Of a stretch of DNA of 64,000 nucleotides, positions 1-7,637 are shown one piece after another. This stretch comes from Akkermansiaceae bacterium. GTDB lineage: Bacteria > Verrucomicrobiota > Verrucomicrobiia > Verrucomicrobiales > Akkermansiaceae. Every line of letters starts with the position of its first letter. Position 1 is the first letter of the stretch. The DNA lies in NCBI GenBank assembly GCA_017798145.1, contig CP059069.1, forward strand, positions 2,403,226 through 2,467,225, written 5' to 3'. The notes beneath the pieces were generated by a model, which was given only the letters and a program-made list of their open reading frames with translations, searched no databases and was not told where the DNA came from. The translations under genes were made by a program, and so were the position numbers.

Positions 1-1
1 C

Positions 2-1456
2 ATCGATGCCCGGGATCCGGCGCGCAGGGTCGATTGGGTCTCCGTGGTGTTTTCCGCCGGCCTGATCGTCTCCCTGCTTCCCATCCTGATCTCGATCCTG
101 CGGATCCGGTTCATTCCGAAAAAACCCGCCTACGGTGTAACCTTGGAGGAATGGCTAACGATCAGGCCACAGAAACCGCATCCGGCTCCGCTCTACCTCA
201 CCAGATCCCCTGCCGCCCCGTTCACCGCAGGATTCATCCGGGAATCGGTCCTATTGCCGGAATCCGCAGCCGGCTGGTCGATGCGCAGGTTGCGCTCCAC
301 ACTCCACCACGAAGCCGCGCACATCAGCCGCAGGGATCCGCTGGTGCGCATGTTCGCGAGCCTTGTGCGGGCTGCGTTGTGGTTCCATCCGCTGATCTGG
401 CTTGCCCACCGCCAATTGGTCGCCGCCCAGGAAGAGGCCTGCGATGAGATCGCCCTCGCCGCAGGCATTCCGGCGGATGAATACGCCGAGGATCTCCTCG
501 AAACCGCCAGATGCTCGCAGGGCATCCTCGGGCACAGCCTTGGCATGGCCCGTTGGTCCCAGCTCGGCTCCCGCATCCGCTTCATTCTCGATAAAAGCGC
601 AACCCAAACCAAACCATTGACTATGAAAACCAAAGCAATCGTCTCGCTCGGCATCGCCGCCGCCACCTTCGGCCTTTCAAGCCTGGGGTTCTCCGAAGCT
701 CCCGATGCCGCTGCCCGGATTCCCGATGCAGCCGCGAAACCCGGGCAAGCGGGCATCGAAGCAAAGCTCAACCGAATTGTCATGCCGAGAATCGATTTCG
801 AGGACGTCACCCTCGGCGACGCGATTGAATATCTCCGCATCCGGTCTGCAGAGCTCGATGTGGCGGAGAAAGATCCCGCGAGAAAGGGATTCAATTTCGT
901 GATACAGGGAGCTCCGGGCGCCAAGGACGACGATGATCCGGAATCACGCCGCATCCCGGAACTCCGCCTCCGGAATGTCCCGATCGGCGTGGTTCTCGAT
1001 TACATCTGCAATGCAACTAGGATGGCCTACAAGGTGGACGAGTTTGCAATCGCCATCCGTCCCCTCGGCAATGCGGAAGGAGCCGACGCGGCCAAGCCTG
1101 CAAATGGTCCGGGTGCCGCGATCATCGCCAGGAAGCTTGAGCAAATCGTCATTCCGGCAATGCACTTCGACAACATCACCATTGAGGAAGCGATCGATTT
1201 TCTCCGCCTGAGGTCGCTGGAGCTCGATGTGGCGGAGAAAGATCCCGCGAAACGAGGATTCAATTTCGTGATCCGCAAACCGCTTCCCGCGAACAAAGAG
1301 GGGGATGGTGCCGCAGCCGGGGACGTGCCCCGCATTGCGGAACTCCATCTCCGCAACGTGCCGTTCGGTGCGACCCTCAAGTATGTCTGTGATGCGGCGA
1401 AGATGGATTACAAGATCGATGAGTTTGCGGTCACCATCATTCCTCGTGCCGACTGA
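2..1456 (+). CDS. M56 (BlaR1-like) metallopeptidase fused to two STN-like repeats, 5'-truncated
   Basis: The frame is open to the left edge, so the true start lies outside the window; an internal GTG at 44 is not convincing as a start. The visible part begins with a hydrophobic helix, then the M56 zinc-protease core with the HEAAH motif (about residues 89-93 counted from 44) and the downstream EEACDE segment, as in the BlaR1/MecR1 antirepressor family. A second hydrophobic segment (about residues 195-215) is followed by two tandem copies of a roughly 100-residue STN/secretin-N-like unit (starting LNRIVMPRIDFEDVTL and LEQIVIPAMHFDNITI). The two copies share a perfect 31-bp DNA match (851-881 and 1220-1250), suggesting recent duplication or gene conversion. 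M56 proteins usually pair with a BlaI-type repressor, which would lie upstream. Inferred role: envelope-signal-responsive protease; the sensed signal is unknown. Confidence 0.8.
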   Translation: MDARDPARRVDWVSVVFSAGLIVSLLPILISILRIRFIPKKPAYGVTLEEWLTIRPQKPHPAPLYLTRSPAAPFTAGFIRESVLLPESAAGWSMRRLRSTLHHEAAHISRRDPLVRMFASLVRAALWFHPLIWLAHRQLVAAQEEACDEIALAAGIPADEYAEDLLETARCSQGILGHSLGMARWSQLGSRIRFILDKSATQTKPLTMKTKAIVSLGIAAATFGLSSLGFSEAPDAAARIPDAAAKPGQAGIEAKLNRIVMPRIDFEDVTLGDAIEYLRIRSAELDVAEKDPARKGFNFVIQGAPGAKDDDDPESRRIPELRLRNVPIGVVLDYICNATRMAYKVDEFAIAIRPLGNAEGADAAKPANGPGAAIIARKLEQIVIPAMHFDNITIEEAIDFLRLRSLELDVAEKDPAKRGFNFVIRKPLPANKEGDGAAAGDVPRIAELHLRNVPFGATLKYVCDAAKMDYKIDEFAVTIIPRAD

Positions 1457-1464
1457 GGTGTGGC

Positions 1465-2898
1465 TTACGCCAAGATCCCTTTGATCACCTTCGATGGCTC
1501 GACGCCGGTGAGCTTGTAGTCGAGGCCTTGGAATTTCCTGGTGAAACGTTCGTGGTCGATGCCGAAGCGATCCAGCAGGGTGGCGTGAAGGTCGTGGACG
1601 CTGACGGTGTCCTGGACGGAAGCGTAGCCGAGCTCGTCGGTGGCGCCGTGGACGTGGCCGCCCTTGATGCCCGCGCCGGCCATCCAGAGGGAGAAGGCCT
1701 TGATGTGGTGGTCGCGGCCGGTGCCCTGACCCATGGGGGTGCGGCCGAACTCCCCGCCCCAGATGACAAGGGTGTCTTCTAACATGCCGCGTTGCTTGAG
1801 GTCTTTCACCAAGGCGGCGGAGGCCTGGTCGGTGAGGGCGGCCGATTGCGGCATCCTTGTCTCGATGTCCGAATGCTGGTCCCAGCCGCGGTGGTAGAGC
1901 TGCACGAAACGGACGCCGCGCTCCAGCATCCGGCGGGCGAGCAGGCAGTTCGACGCGAAGGAGCCGTCGCCGGCCTCTTTCACGCCGTACATGTCGAGGA
2001 TGTGCTGGGGCTCGCCTTTCATGTCGGTGAGTTCGGGCACGGAGGATTGCATGCGGAAGGCCATCTCGTATTGCGCGATGCGGGTTTCGATCTCCGGGTC
2101 GTAATGGTGCTCGCGCAGCAGGCCGTTGAGGCGCTGCACTTCGTCGATCACCTGGCGCTGGGTGGATTGGCAAACGCCATCCGGGCTGCCGACGTAGTGG
2201 ACGGCGTCGCCTTTCGATTGGAACTGCACGCCCTGGAATTTCGAGGGCAGGAAACCGGATGACCATTGCCGCGCGGAGATGGGCTGGTCCGCAAATTTTC
2301 CGCGCGATACCATCACCACGTATCCCGGCAGGTTCTGCGTGTCGGAGCCGAGTCCATAAAGCAGCCATGAGCCCATGCTGGGGCGGCCCTTGAGGATGGA
2401 GCCGGAGTTCATGAAGGCGTGGGCGGGATCGTGGTTGATCTGCTCGGTGACCATCGAGCGGATCACGCAGATCTCATCCGCGATCGAGCCGATGTGCGGG
2501 AAAAGGTCGGAGATCTCGATCCCGGCCTGGCCGTGTTTGGTGAATTTCGTGAACGAGCCGCGCGCGATGAGTTTGGAGCCCTGGAGCTGGGCGAGCTGCT
2601 GGCCTTTCGTGAAGGATTCGGGAAACGGCTGGCCGTTGAGGGCGTCGAGCTGGGGCTTGGGATCGAAGGACTCCAGGTGCGAGGGGCCGCCGGCCATGCA
2701 GAGGTGGATGACGCGCTTCGCCTTCGCCGGGAAATGCAGGCCGCCCTGCTGGTGGAGATAGGGCAGGCTGGCGGCTTTGGAAAACTGGGAAAGCGCGATC
2801 CCGCCGAGGCCGGCGAAGCTGCGCTTCAGGAAGGTGCGGCGCGACCAGTCCTGCTGCCATGCGTGGTGGAGGGCGAGTTGTTTCCGGAGGTCGTTCAT
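1465..2898 (-). CDS. DUF1501 family secreted protein
   Basis: A 477-residue DUF1501 protein. I use the ATG at 2898 (MNDLRKQL); an upstream in-frame start at 2943 would add 15 unlikely residues. The N-terminus has a twin-arginine signal (SRRTFLKRSFAGLGG), pointing to Tat export of a folded protein. The body has the family features, including HLCMAGGPSHLESFDPKP and IWGGEFGRTPMGQG, related to the alkaline phosphatase/sulfatase fold. In Planctomycetota and Verrucomicrobiota this family is normally encoded beside a PSCyt1/DUF1549/DUF1553 gene; that gene is present here (3415-6516) but separated by a toxin-antitoxin pair on the other strand. The biochemical function of the pair is not established. 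Confidence 0.9.
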   Translation of the reverse strand: MNDLRKQLALHHAWQQDWSRRTFLKRSFAGLGGIALSQFSKAASLPYLHQQGGLHFPAKAKRVIHLCMAGGPSHLESFDPKPQLDALNGQPFPESFTKGQQLAQLQGSKLIARGSFTKFTKHGQAGIEISDLFPHIGSIADEICVIRSMVTEQINHDPAHAFMNSGSILKGRPSMGSWLLYGLGSDTQNLPGYVVMVSRGKFADQPISARQWSSGFLPSKFQGVQFQSKGDAVHYVGSPDGVCQSTQRQVIDEVQRLNGLLREHHYDPEIETRIAQYEMAFRMQSSVPELTDMKGEPQHILDMYGVKEAGDGSFASNCLLARRMLERGVRFVQLYHRGWDQHSDIETRMPQSAALTDQASAALVKDLKQRGMLEDTLVIWGGEFGRTPMGQGTGRDHHIKAFSLWMAGAGIKGGHVHGATDELGYASVQDTVSVHDLHATLLDRFGIDHERFTRKFQGLDYKLTGVEPSKVIKGILA

Positions 2899-2959
2899 GA
2901 TCAGTTGGTGTGGAATTCTCCATGCTTGAAAAGGCATCGGCAACGGCTAGTGTGATCGC

Positions 2960-3166
2960 GTGATCGCAGTGGAATTGGCACCGGATTTGGAAGCGCGAGT
3001 CGCCGCCTTGGCGAAATCGACCGGGCGGACGATAGCCTCCGTGGCGCATGAAGCGATCGTCCAGCAGTTGGAGGATCTTGAGGATTACTACGAGGCCGCG
3101 AAGGTCGCGAAAAATCCGGGTCGTGTTTACAGCTCAGGGGAAGTCGAACGTGAGCTGGGACTATAG
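2960..3166 (+). CDS. antitoxin of a RelBE-type toxin-antitoxin pair
   Basis: A 68-residue protein beginning MIAVELAPDLEARVAALAKSTGRT, with a ribbon-helix-helix-like N-terminus and an acidic tail (LEDLEDYYEAAKVA...ERELGL) typical of RelB/DinJ-like antitoxins. It starts with GTG at 2960. A tandem GTGATCGC GTGATCGC (2952-2967) runs across the start and may be part of an autoregulatory site. The toxin frame at 3150 overlaps the antitoxin stop by 17 bp, the usual translational coupling. The gene is divergent from the DUF1501 gene with only about 61 bp between the starts. Confidence 0.8.
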   Translation: MIAVELAPDLEARVAALAKSTGRTIASVAHEAIVQQLEDLEDYYEAAKVAKNPGRVYSSGEVERELGL

Positions 3167-3413
3167 TTTTTCCGAAAAGGCGCTCAAGCAGCTCCGCAAA
3201 CTCGGACACGATCCCGCCCGGAAGATCGTTGCGTTCCTCAGGGAGAAGGTCGCAGGCGATGAGGATCCCCGGAGATTCGGCAAGCAGCTCAAAGGCGAAC
3301 TCGGCGAATTCTGGCGATACCGCGTCGATGACTTCCGCATCATTTGCCACATCGAGGACGGGCAGATGAGGGTTATGGTGGTGAAGGTGGGGCATCGGAA
3401 AAACGTGTATTGA
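3150..3413 (+). CDS. RelE/ParE-family toxin
   Basis: An 87-residue RelE-fold protein (VSWDYSFSEKALKQLRKLG ... GELGEFWRYRVDDFRIICHIED ... KVGHRKNVY). The GELxxxWRYRVxDFRII core and the C-terminal VGHRKxVY are diagnostic of the RelE/ParE superfamily. RelE members cleave mRNA at the ribosome; ParE members poison gyrase; sequence alone does not decide here, although the VGHRKxVY ending is typical of RelE. The GTG at 3150 is preferred over upstream in-frame starts because homology begins there and it overlaps the antitoxin. Its stop is one base from the stop of the convergent PSCyt1/DUF1549 gene, so the pair fills the gap between two genes that normally neighbour each other. Confidence 0.85.
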   Translation: MSWDYSFSEKALKQLRKLGHDPARKIVAFLREKVAGDEDPRRFGKQLKGELGEFWRYRVDDFRIICHIEDGQMRVMVVKVGHRKNVY

Positions 3414-3414
3414 T

Positions 3415-6400
3415 TCAGTAGCGGTTGATCGTCTCGTGCAGGTTTAGGATGACGCGGCAGAGCTGCTCCATCGCATCGGTTCCCTTGTCCTCCTTGCGGA
3501 GTTTTTCGAGGAACGCGGTCAGGTTTTCGGTTTCCTTTTCGGAGGGCGGGCGGGAGAGGGCGAGGATGTAGGCGCGGGCGATCTTGTCCGCGTCGGAGCC
3601 GCCGGGGATTTCCTTTTCCAAACGGGCGGCGAAGGCCTTGGCGGCCTCGACGAAGGTGGGGTCGTTGAGGAGGGTGAGGGCTTGCTGGGGCGAGTTCGAC
3701 TGGAAGCGGTCCACGGCGCATTCCTCGCGGGAGGGGGCGTCGAAGGCGGCGAACATGGGGTGGATGAAGGTGCGCTGCCAATGGGTGTAGAGGCCGCGGC
3801 GGTATTGGTCGGGGCCGGTGGAGGAAATGTATTTCCGCTCGGGGAAGTTGAGGTTTTCCCAATAGTTCTCGCGCTGGTAGGGCAGGATCGAGGGGCCGCC
3901 GATCATGTCATCGGCGATGAGGCCGGAGATGGCGAGGGCGTTGTCGCGGATGAACTCGGCTTCCAGGCGGCGGGCGGATTGCTCGGAGAGCAGGCGGTTG
4001 TCGGGGTCGATCTCGGCGAGTGCCGGGTTTTTCGCGGAGGCCTGGCGGTAGGTCTCCGAGGTGACGATGAGGCGGACCATGTGCTTCACATCCCAGCCGG
4101 ACTCGCGGAACTCCGCGGCGAGCCAGTCGATGAGTTCGGGGTGGGAGGGCCACTCGCCCTGGTTGCCGAGGTCGTCGAGGATGTTGGAGAGGCCTTTTCC
4201 GAAGAACTGTTTCCAGAGGCGGTTCACGAAGTGGCGGGAGGTGAGCGGGTTTTCCTCGGCGAGCAGCCACTCGGCGAGTTCGGTGCGGGTGAGGCGTTTT
4301 CCGGAGGGTTGGAGATGCTTGGAAAGGAAGGCGGGGAAGGCGGGCTCGACCTTTTCGCCGGGGTTCATCCAATCGCCGCGCGGCAGGATGCGGCCTTGCG
4401 GGATCTTGTCCGCCGGGACGGGCTGCGAGACCATGGAATGGGCGTAACCGGCGCGAGCCGCGATGATCTGTCCGCGGGCTTGCTGGGCGGCGGGTGGCAG
4501 TTTCGCGAAAGGCGTGGTGGCGAGAACGTGGGCGGCGGCGATGTCCGGGTCGGTGGTTTTGTCCGAGTTGAAAACCGAAGCGAGCTGCGGACGGAGCGCG
4601 GAGGGCTCGCCGGGGATGGGATCGGCGAAGGGGCTTATGCTGACGCGGAATTTCCCGATGTCCGCCGACTTCAGCGTGAGGGTGAGCGTAGAGGCCTCCG
4701 GGAAAGCGAGCGAGCCGTCGAGGTGGTAGTGGGCGTGGTGAGGCAGGCTGGCGGCGTCGGAAGGCTCCTCGAAGACGGCCGGGGCGGATTGCCAGGTGTT
4801 TTCCAACAGGGGCGACTGGCCGCCGTTCGAGTATCTCTCGGGGGTGCGGCGATCCGCCTGTTGGTACGAGAAACCTAGTTTTTGGCCGTTGGCGGCGAAC
4901 TCCGGGGTGAGTGCGAATTTCCCGTCGGGGCGGCGGCCGATGCGGTTGTTGTTCGCGGCGTCCGGCAAGGCTTCGAGGCGGATCGTTTTCAGCGAGGTGC
5001 CCGGAGGCAGGGCGTAGGTGATGGTGAGGGTGTCGTCCTTCACGGGCGCGCCGGTGAGGAGGATGGAGCCGTCGGCGGCTTGGCTGGGAGGAGGAAGGGT
5101 GCCGCCGCGCGTGATGGCGGTGGCCTGGAGCGGCAGCCAGCCGGATGGGTTTGCGGTGAGGAAAGCGGCGGTGGATTGGCGCCATGCTTCGAGAGCGGCG
5201 GGATCGGGAGTGACGGTTTTCGCGGCGGCGAGGGAGGCATCGCGCGCGGCTTCGAGGCGCTCCATGACCGAGCGGGTTTTCGTATAAAGCTCCGGCGGGA
5301 ACGGCCACTCGTTGTTGGAGCCGGGCAAGTCCGGGTTCGGCGAGCTGTTGTAGTGCGAGTAAACCCCCCATTGCCGCACATCGTTGAAAAACGCGGCCAG
5401 CGAGTAGAAATCCTTCGCGGTGAAGGGATCGAACTTGTGGTCGTGGCACTCGGCGCAACCGGTGGTGAGGCCCAGCCAACCGGCGCCCACGGCGCGGACG
5501 CGGTCGGCGGCGGACTTGGCGAGGTATTCGTTGATCTGCGCGCCGCCCTCGCGGGTCATCAGGTTGAGGCGGAGGAAACCGGTGGCGGTTTTCTGCTCCT
5601 CGGTGGGGTTCGGCATGAGATCGCCGGCGAGCTGCTCGCGGGTGAACTGGTCGAAGGGCTTGTTGGCGTTGAAGGAGTCGATGACGTAGTCGCGATAGGG
5701 GAAAATGCGCGCGTTCTGGTCGCCGTGGTAGCCGACGGTATCGGCGTAGCGCACCGCATCCAGCCAAGGCACGGCCATGCGCTCGCCGTAGCGGGGGGAG
5801 GCGAGGAGGCGATCCACGAGTTTTTCGTAAGCGTCGGGGGATTCGTCCTTCAGGAACGCATCGAGCTCCTCCGGGGTGGGCGGGAAACCTGTTAGATCCA
5901 GCGTGACGCGGCGGATCAGCGTGGATTTTTCGGCGGGCGGGGATGGCTCAAGGTTGTGCTGCTTGAGGTTTTCGCGGATGAAATTGTCGATGGAGTTCTT
6001 GGCTCCGGCCTCCGGCGGCGCTGCCTTCGCGATCGCGTCGAACGCCCAATGCTCCTGATAGACCGCGCCCTGCTCGATCCAGCGGGCGATGACGTTTTTC
6101 TCCTCCGCCGAGAGAGGCTTATGGAAATCCTCCGGCGGCATGGGATCTTCCACATCGTTGATGCGCTGCAAGACAACGCTTTCCTCAGGCTTCCCGGGGA
6201 CTATGGCGAACTTCTTCGGATCGCTCTCCAGCGCGGCGTAGGCTCCCTCGGCGGTGTCGAGCCGGAGGTTTTCCTCGCGCGTGGTCGAGTCGAAGCCATG
6301 GCAGGAGAAGCACTTGTCCGAGAGGATGGGGCGGATGTGGGCGTTGAAGGAGACCTTGTCGGGCAATTTGGAATCGCCGGCGGCAAGGGTGGGTAGTGAG

Positions 6401-6516
6401 GGGGCGATGGCGAGAGCGGGGGAAGGATCGCGCAGGCCAAGCCACGTCACTCCGCCGACCAGGGCAGTCAGGCAGAAGGCGCAGAAAGTGAGGACGGGCG
6501 TGGAGGGGCGGTGCAT
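3415..6516 (-). CDS. PSCyt1/DUF1549/DUF1553 (PSD1) cytochrome-like protein
   Basis: A 1033-residue exported protein. An N-terminal membrane segment (about residues 8-28) is followed by a planctomycete-type cytochrome c domain with heme-binding CFSCH (residues 69-73), then DUF1549 (LTGFPPTPEELDAFL, AVPWLDAVRYADTVGYHGDQ, CAECHDHKFDPFTAKDFYSLA) and C-terminal DUF1553 (ENPLTSRHFVNRLWKQFFGKGL, RRLEAEFIRDNALAISGLI, SNSPQQALTLLNDP). The order and length match the family. Such proteins sit outside the cytoplasmic membrane and are usually paired with DUF1501; the substrate is unknown. About 130 bp upstream of its start carry no gene. Confidence 0.92.
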   Translation of the reverse strand: MHRPSTPVLTFCAFCLTALVGGVTWLGLRDPSPALAIAPSLPTLAAGDSKLPDKVSFNAHIRPILSDKCFSCHGFDSTTREENLRLDTAEGAYAALESDPKKFAIVPGKPEESVVLQRINDVEDPMPPEDFHKPLSAEEKNVIARWIEQGAVYQEHWAFDAIAKAAPPEAGAKNSIDNFIRENLKQHNLEPSPPAEKSTLIRRVTLDLTGFPPTPEELDAFLKDESPDAYEKLVDRLLASPRYGERMAVPWLDAVRYADTVGYHGDQNARIFPYRDYVIDSFNANKPFDQFTREQLAGDLMPNPTEEQKTATGFLRLNLMTREGGAQINEYLAKSAADRVRAVGAGWLGLTTGCAECHDHKFDPFTAKDFYSLAAFFNDVRQWGVYSHYNSSPNPDLPGSNNEWPFPPELYTKTRSVMERLEAARDASLAAAKTVTPDPAALEAWRQSTAAFLTANPSGWLPLQATAITRGGTLPPPSQAADGSILLTGAPVKDDTLTITYALPPGTSLKTIRLEALPDAANNNRIGRRPDGKFALTPEFAANGQKLGFSYQQADRRTPERYSNGGQSPLLENTWQSAPAVFEEPSDAASLPHHAHYHLDGSLAFPEASTLTLTLKSADIGKFRVSISPFADPIPGEPSALRPQLASVFNSDKTTDPDIAAAHVLATTPFAKLPPAAQQARGQIIAARAGYAHSMVSQPVPADKIPQGRILPRGDWMNPGEKVEPAFPAFLSKHLQPSGKRLTRTELAEWLLAEENPLTSRHFVNRLWKQFFGKGLSNILDDLGNQGEWPSHPELIDWLAAEFRESGWDVKHMVRLIVTSETYRQASAKNPALAEIDPDNRLLSEQSARRLEAEFIRDNALAISGLIADDMIGGPSILPYQRENYWENLNFPERKYISSTGPDQYRRGLYTHWQRTFIHPMFAAFDAPSREECAVDRFQSNSPQQALTLLNDPTFVEAAKAFAARLEKEIPGGSDADKIARAYILALSRPPSEKETENLTAFLEKLRKEDKGTDAMEQLCRVILNLHETINRY

Positions 6517-6649
6517 GACTGGGGAAAAGTAGGAAAATATACGGACTTCGGGCGTATTTTGTTACAGGGTAAGGGCGGTTTGGCCACACGTCCAGGGCAA
6601 GCCAAATGCTGACGCATCGCCAAAACGGAGTCCGGCCGGGAGGGCTGGA

Positions 6650-7069
6650 TCACCCCACTTCCAGGAAAGCCTGCGCAGCCGCGACGATGGCCTCCGCCTC
6701 GGCCTGCGGATATTTCCCCTTCACCTCACAGGCCCAGACCACACCGGGCCATGCGGGATCATGGGTGAATCGGGCGACAACATGGATGTGCATCTGCCGG
6801 ACGATGTTGCCGATGCAGGCGACATTGAGTTTCTCCGGATTGAAACGTGAGCTGGCAAAAAGCGAGACCTCGCGAACCGCCTGCATGACCTGCGCGAAGG
6901 TATCCACATCGAGCTGGTGCAGATCCTCCACCCCCTCCGACACTTCCGGGACGATGATGAACCAAGGGAAATTCGCCTCGTCCTTGAGGAGGATGCGGCA
7001 GCCGTGTTTGCGGGCAATTTCATACCCTCCCGCCGCCAGCCTGCCGTTGAGCGTGAAATCGGTGTTCAT
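6650..7069 (-). CDS. HIT-family nucleotide hydrolase
   Basis: A 139-residue HIT protein with the catalytic motif QMHIHVVAR (H94, H96), the QxHxHxx variant of the histidine triad, preceded by the LNVACIGNIV strand. HIT proteins hydrolyse nucleotide conjugates such as dinucleoside polyphosphates or nucleoside phosphoramidates; the QxHxH form is common in COG0537-type enzymes. Its ATG overlaps the pqiC stop by 4 bp (ATGA), so it is the last gene of the pqi operon, though nothing known links HIT proteins to lipid transport. Confidence 0.88.
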   Translation of the reverse strand: MNTDFTLNGRLAAGGYEIARKHGCRILLKDEANFPWFIIVPEVSEGVEDLHQLDVDTFAQVMQAVREVSLFASSRFNPEKLNVACIGNIVRQMHIHVVARFTHDPAWPGVVWACEVKGKYPQAEAEAIVAAAQAFLEVG

Positions 7070-7632
7070 CTCCCCCGTATGCCTGCGGCGATGTCTTCGG
7101 AAAGTTTCCCCAGCAACCTGGATTGTGCGGCGACAACCGCCTCGAAATCCTCCGATTCGATGGGATCCTTGGCGATGAATGTCCGGGACTTGACCAGCCT
7201 GGAGCCGGGCAGTGAGTAGACGCGCCAGCTCGCCTCGATGTGGGCATGCCCGTCATCGCCGGCGATGAATTCGCGGATGTCGATGGCGACCTGCCAGTCG
7301 ATCTCGCTGTCGCGCTGCCACGGATAGGTGCGGATATTGCCGCTGTTGAGCCGCCTGCCGAGATTGATGGCGACGACGCGCGCCACGGAATTGTCCAGAT
7401 CCCCGGCCCAGAGGTGGTTTCCGGCAAGCTCGATCTTGTTCGGGCCGCTCTGGATGACAATGTTCTGCCTGTCCACGTACTCCGCGAGGGAAACGGGGCC
7501 TACGCCGATGCCCGTGCCGCCGCCGGAAGGCAGCGGCCCCTCGGCGCTGAGCTTGTAGAAGGTGGGCGTGGGATTGCTGCATCCGGCGAGGACGGCCGCA
7601 GCGAGAAGGGTGGATAGGAGCTGGGGTTTCAT
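7066..7632 (-). CDS. pqiC: PqiC-type outer-membrane lipoprotein of a PqiABC system
   Basis: A 188-residue lipoprotein. The signal peptide ends in a lipobox LAGC, followed by the ABC-type transport auxiliary (PqiC/DUF330) domain: TFYKLSAEGP, GIGVGPVSLAEYVDRQNIV, HLWAGDLDNSVARVVAINL. In the known E. coli system PqiC is the outer-membrane lipoprotein that engages the periplasmic PqiB tube for lipid traffic between membranes. I take ATG 7632; a GTG one codon earlier is also possible. It follows pqiB by 5 bp and overlaps the HIT gene by 4 bp, so co-translation is likely. Confidence 0.87.
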   Translation of the reverse strand: MKPQLLSTLLAAAVLAGCSNPTPTFYKLSAEGPLPSGGGTGIGVGPVSLAEYVDRQNIVIQSGPNKIELAGNHLWAGDLDNSVARVVAINLGRRLNSGNIRTYPWQRDSEIDWQVAIDIREFIAGDDGHAHIEASWRVYSLPGSRLVKSRTFIAKDPIESEDFEAVVAAQSRLLGKLSEDIAAGIRGR

Positions 7633-7637
7633 CACGT

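Noticed and set aside
944..2368. Long minus-strand frame of 474 codons over the M56 and DUF1501 genes
   Set aside because: Arg/Pro/His-rich shadow of the real genes; no domain, and it overlaps two genes with clear families.
3682..5895. Two long plus-strand frames (398 and 337 codons) opposite the PSCyt1/DUF1549 gene
   Set aside because: Gly/Val/Glu-rich antisense shadows caused by high GC; the minus strand carries the intact family motifs.
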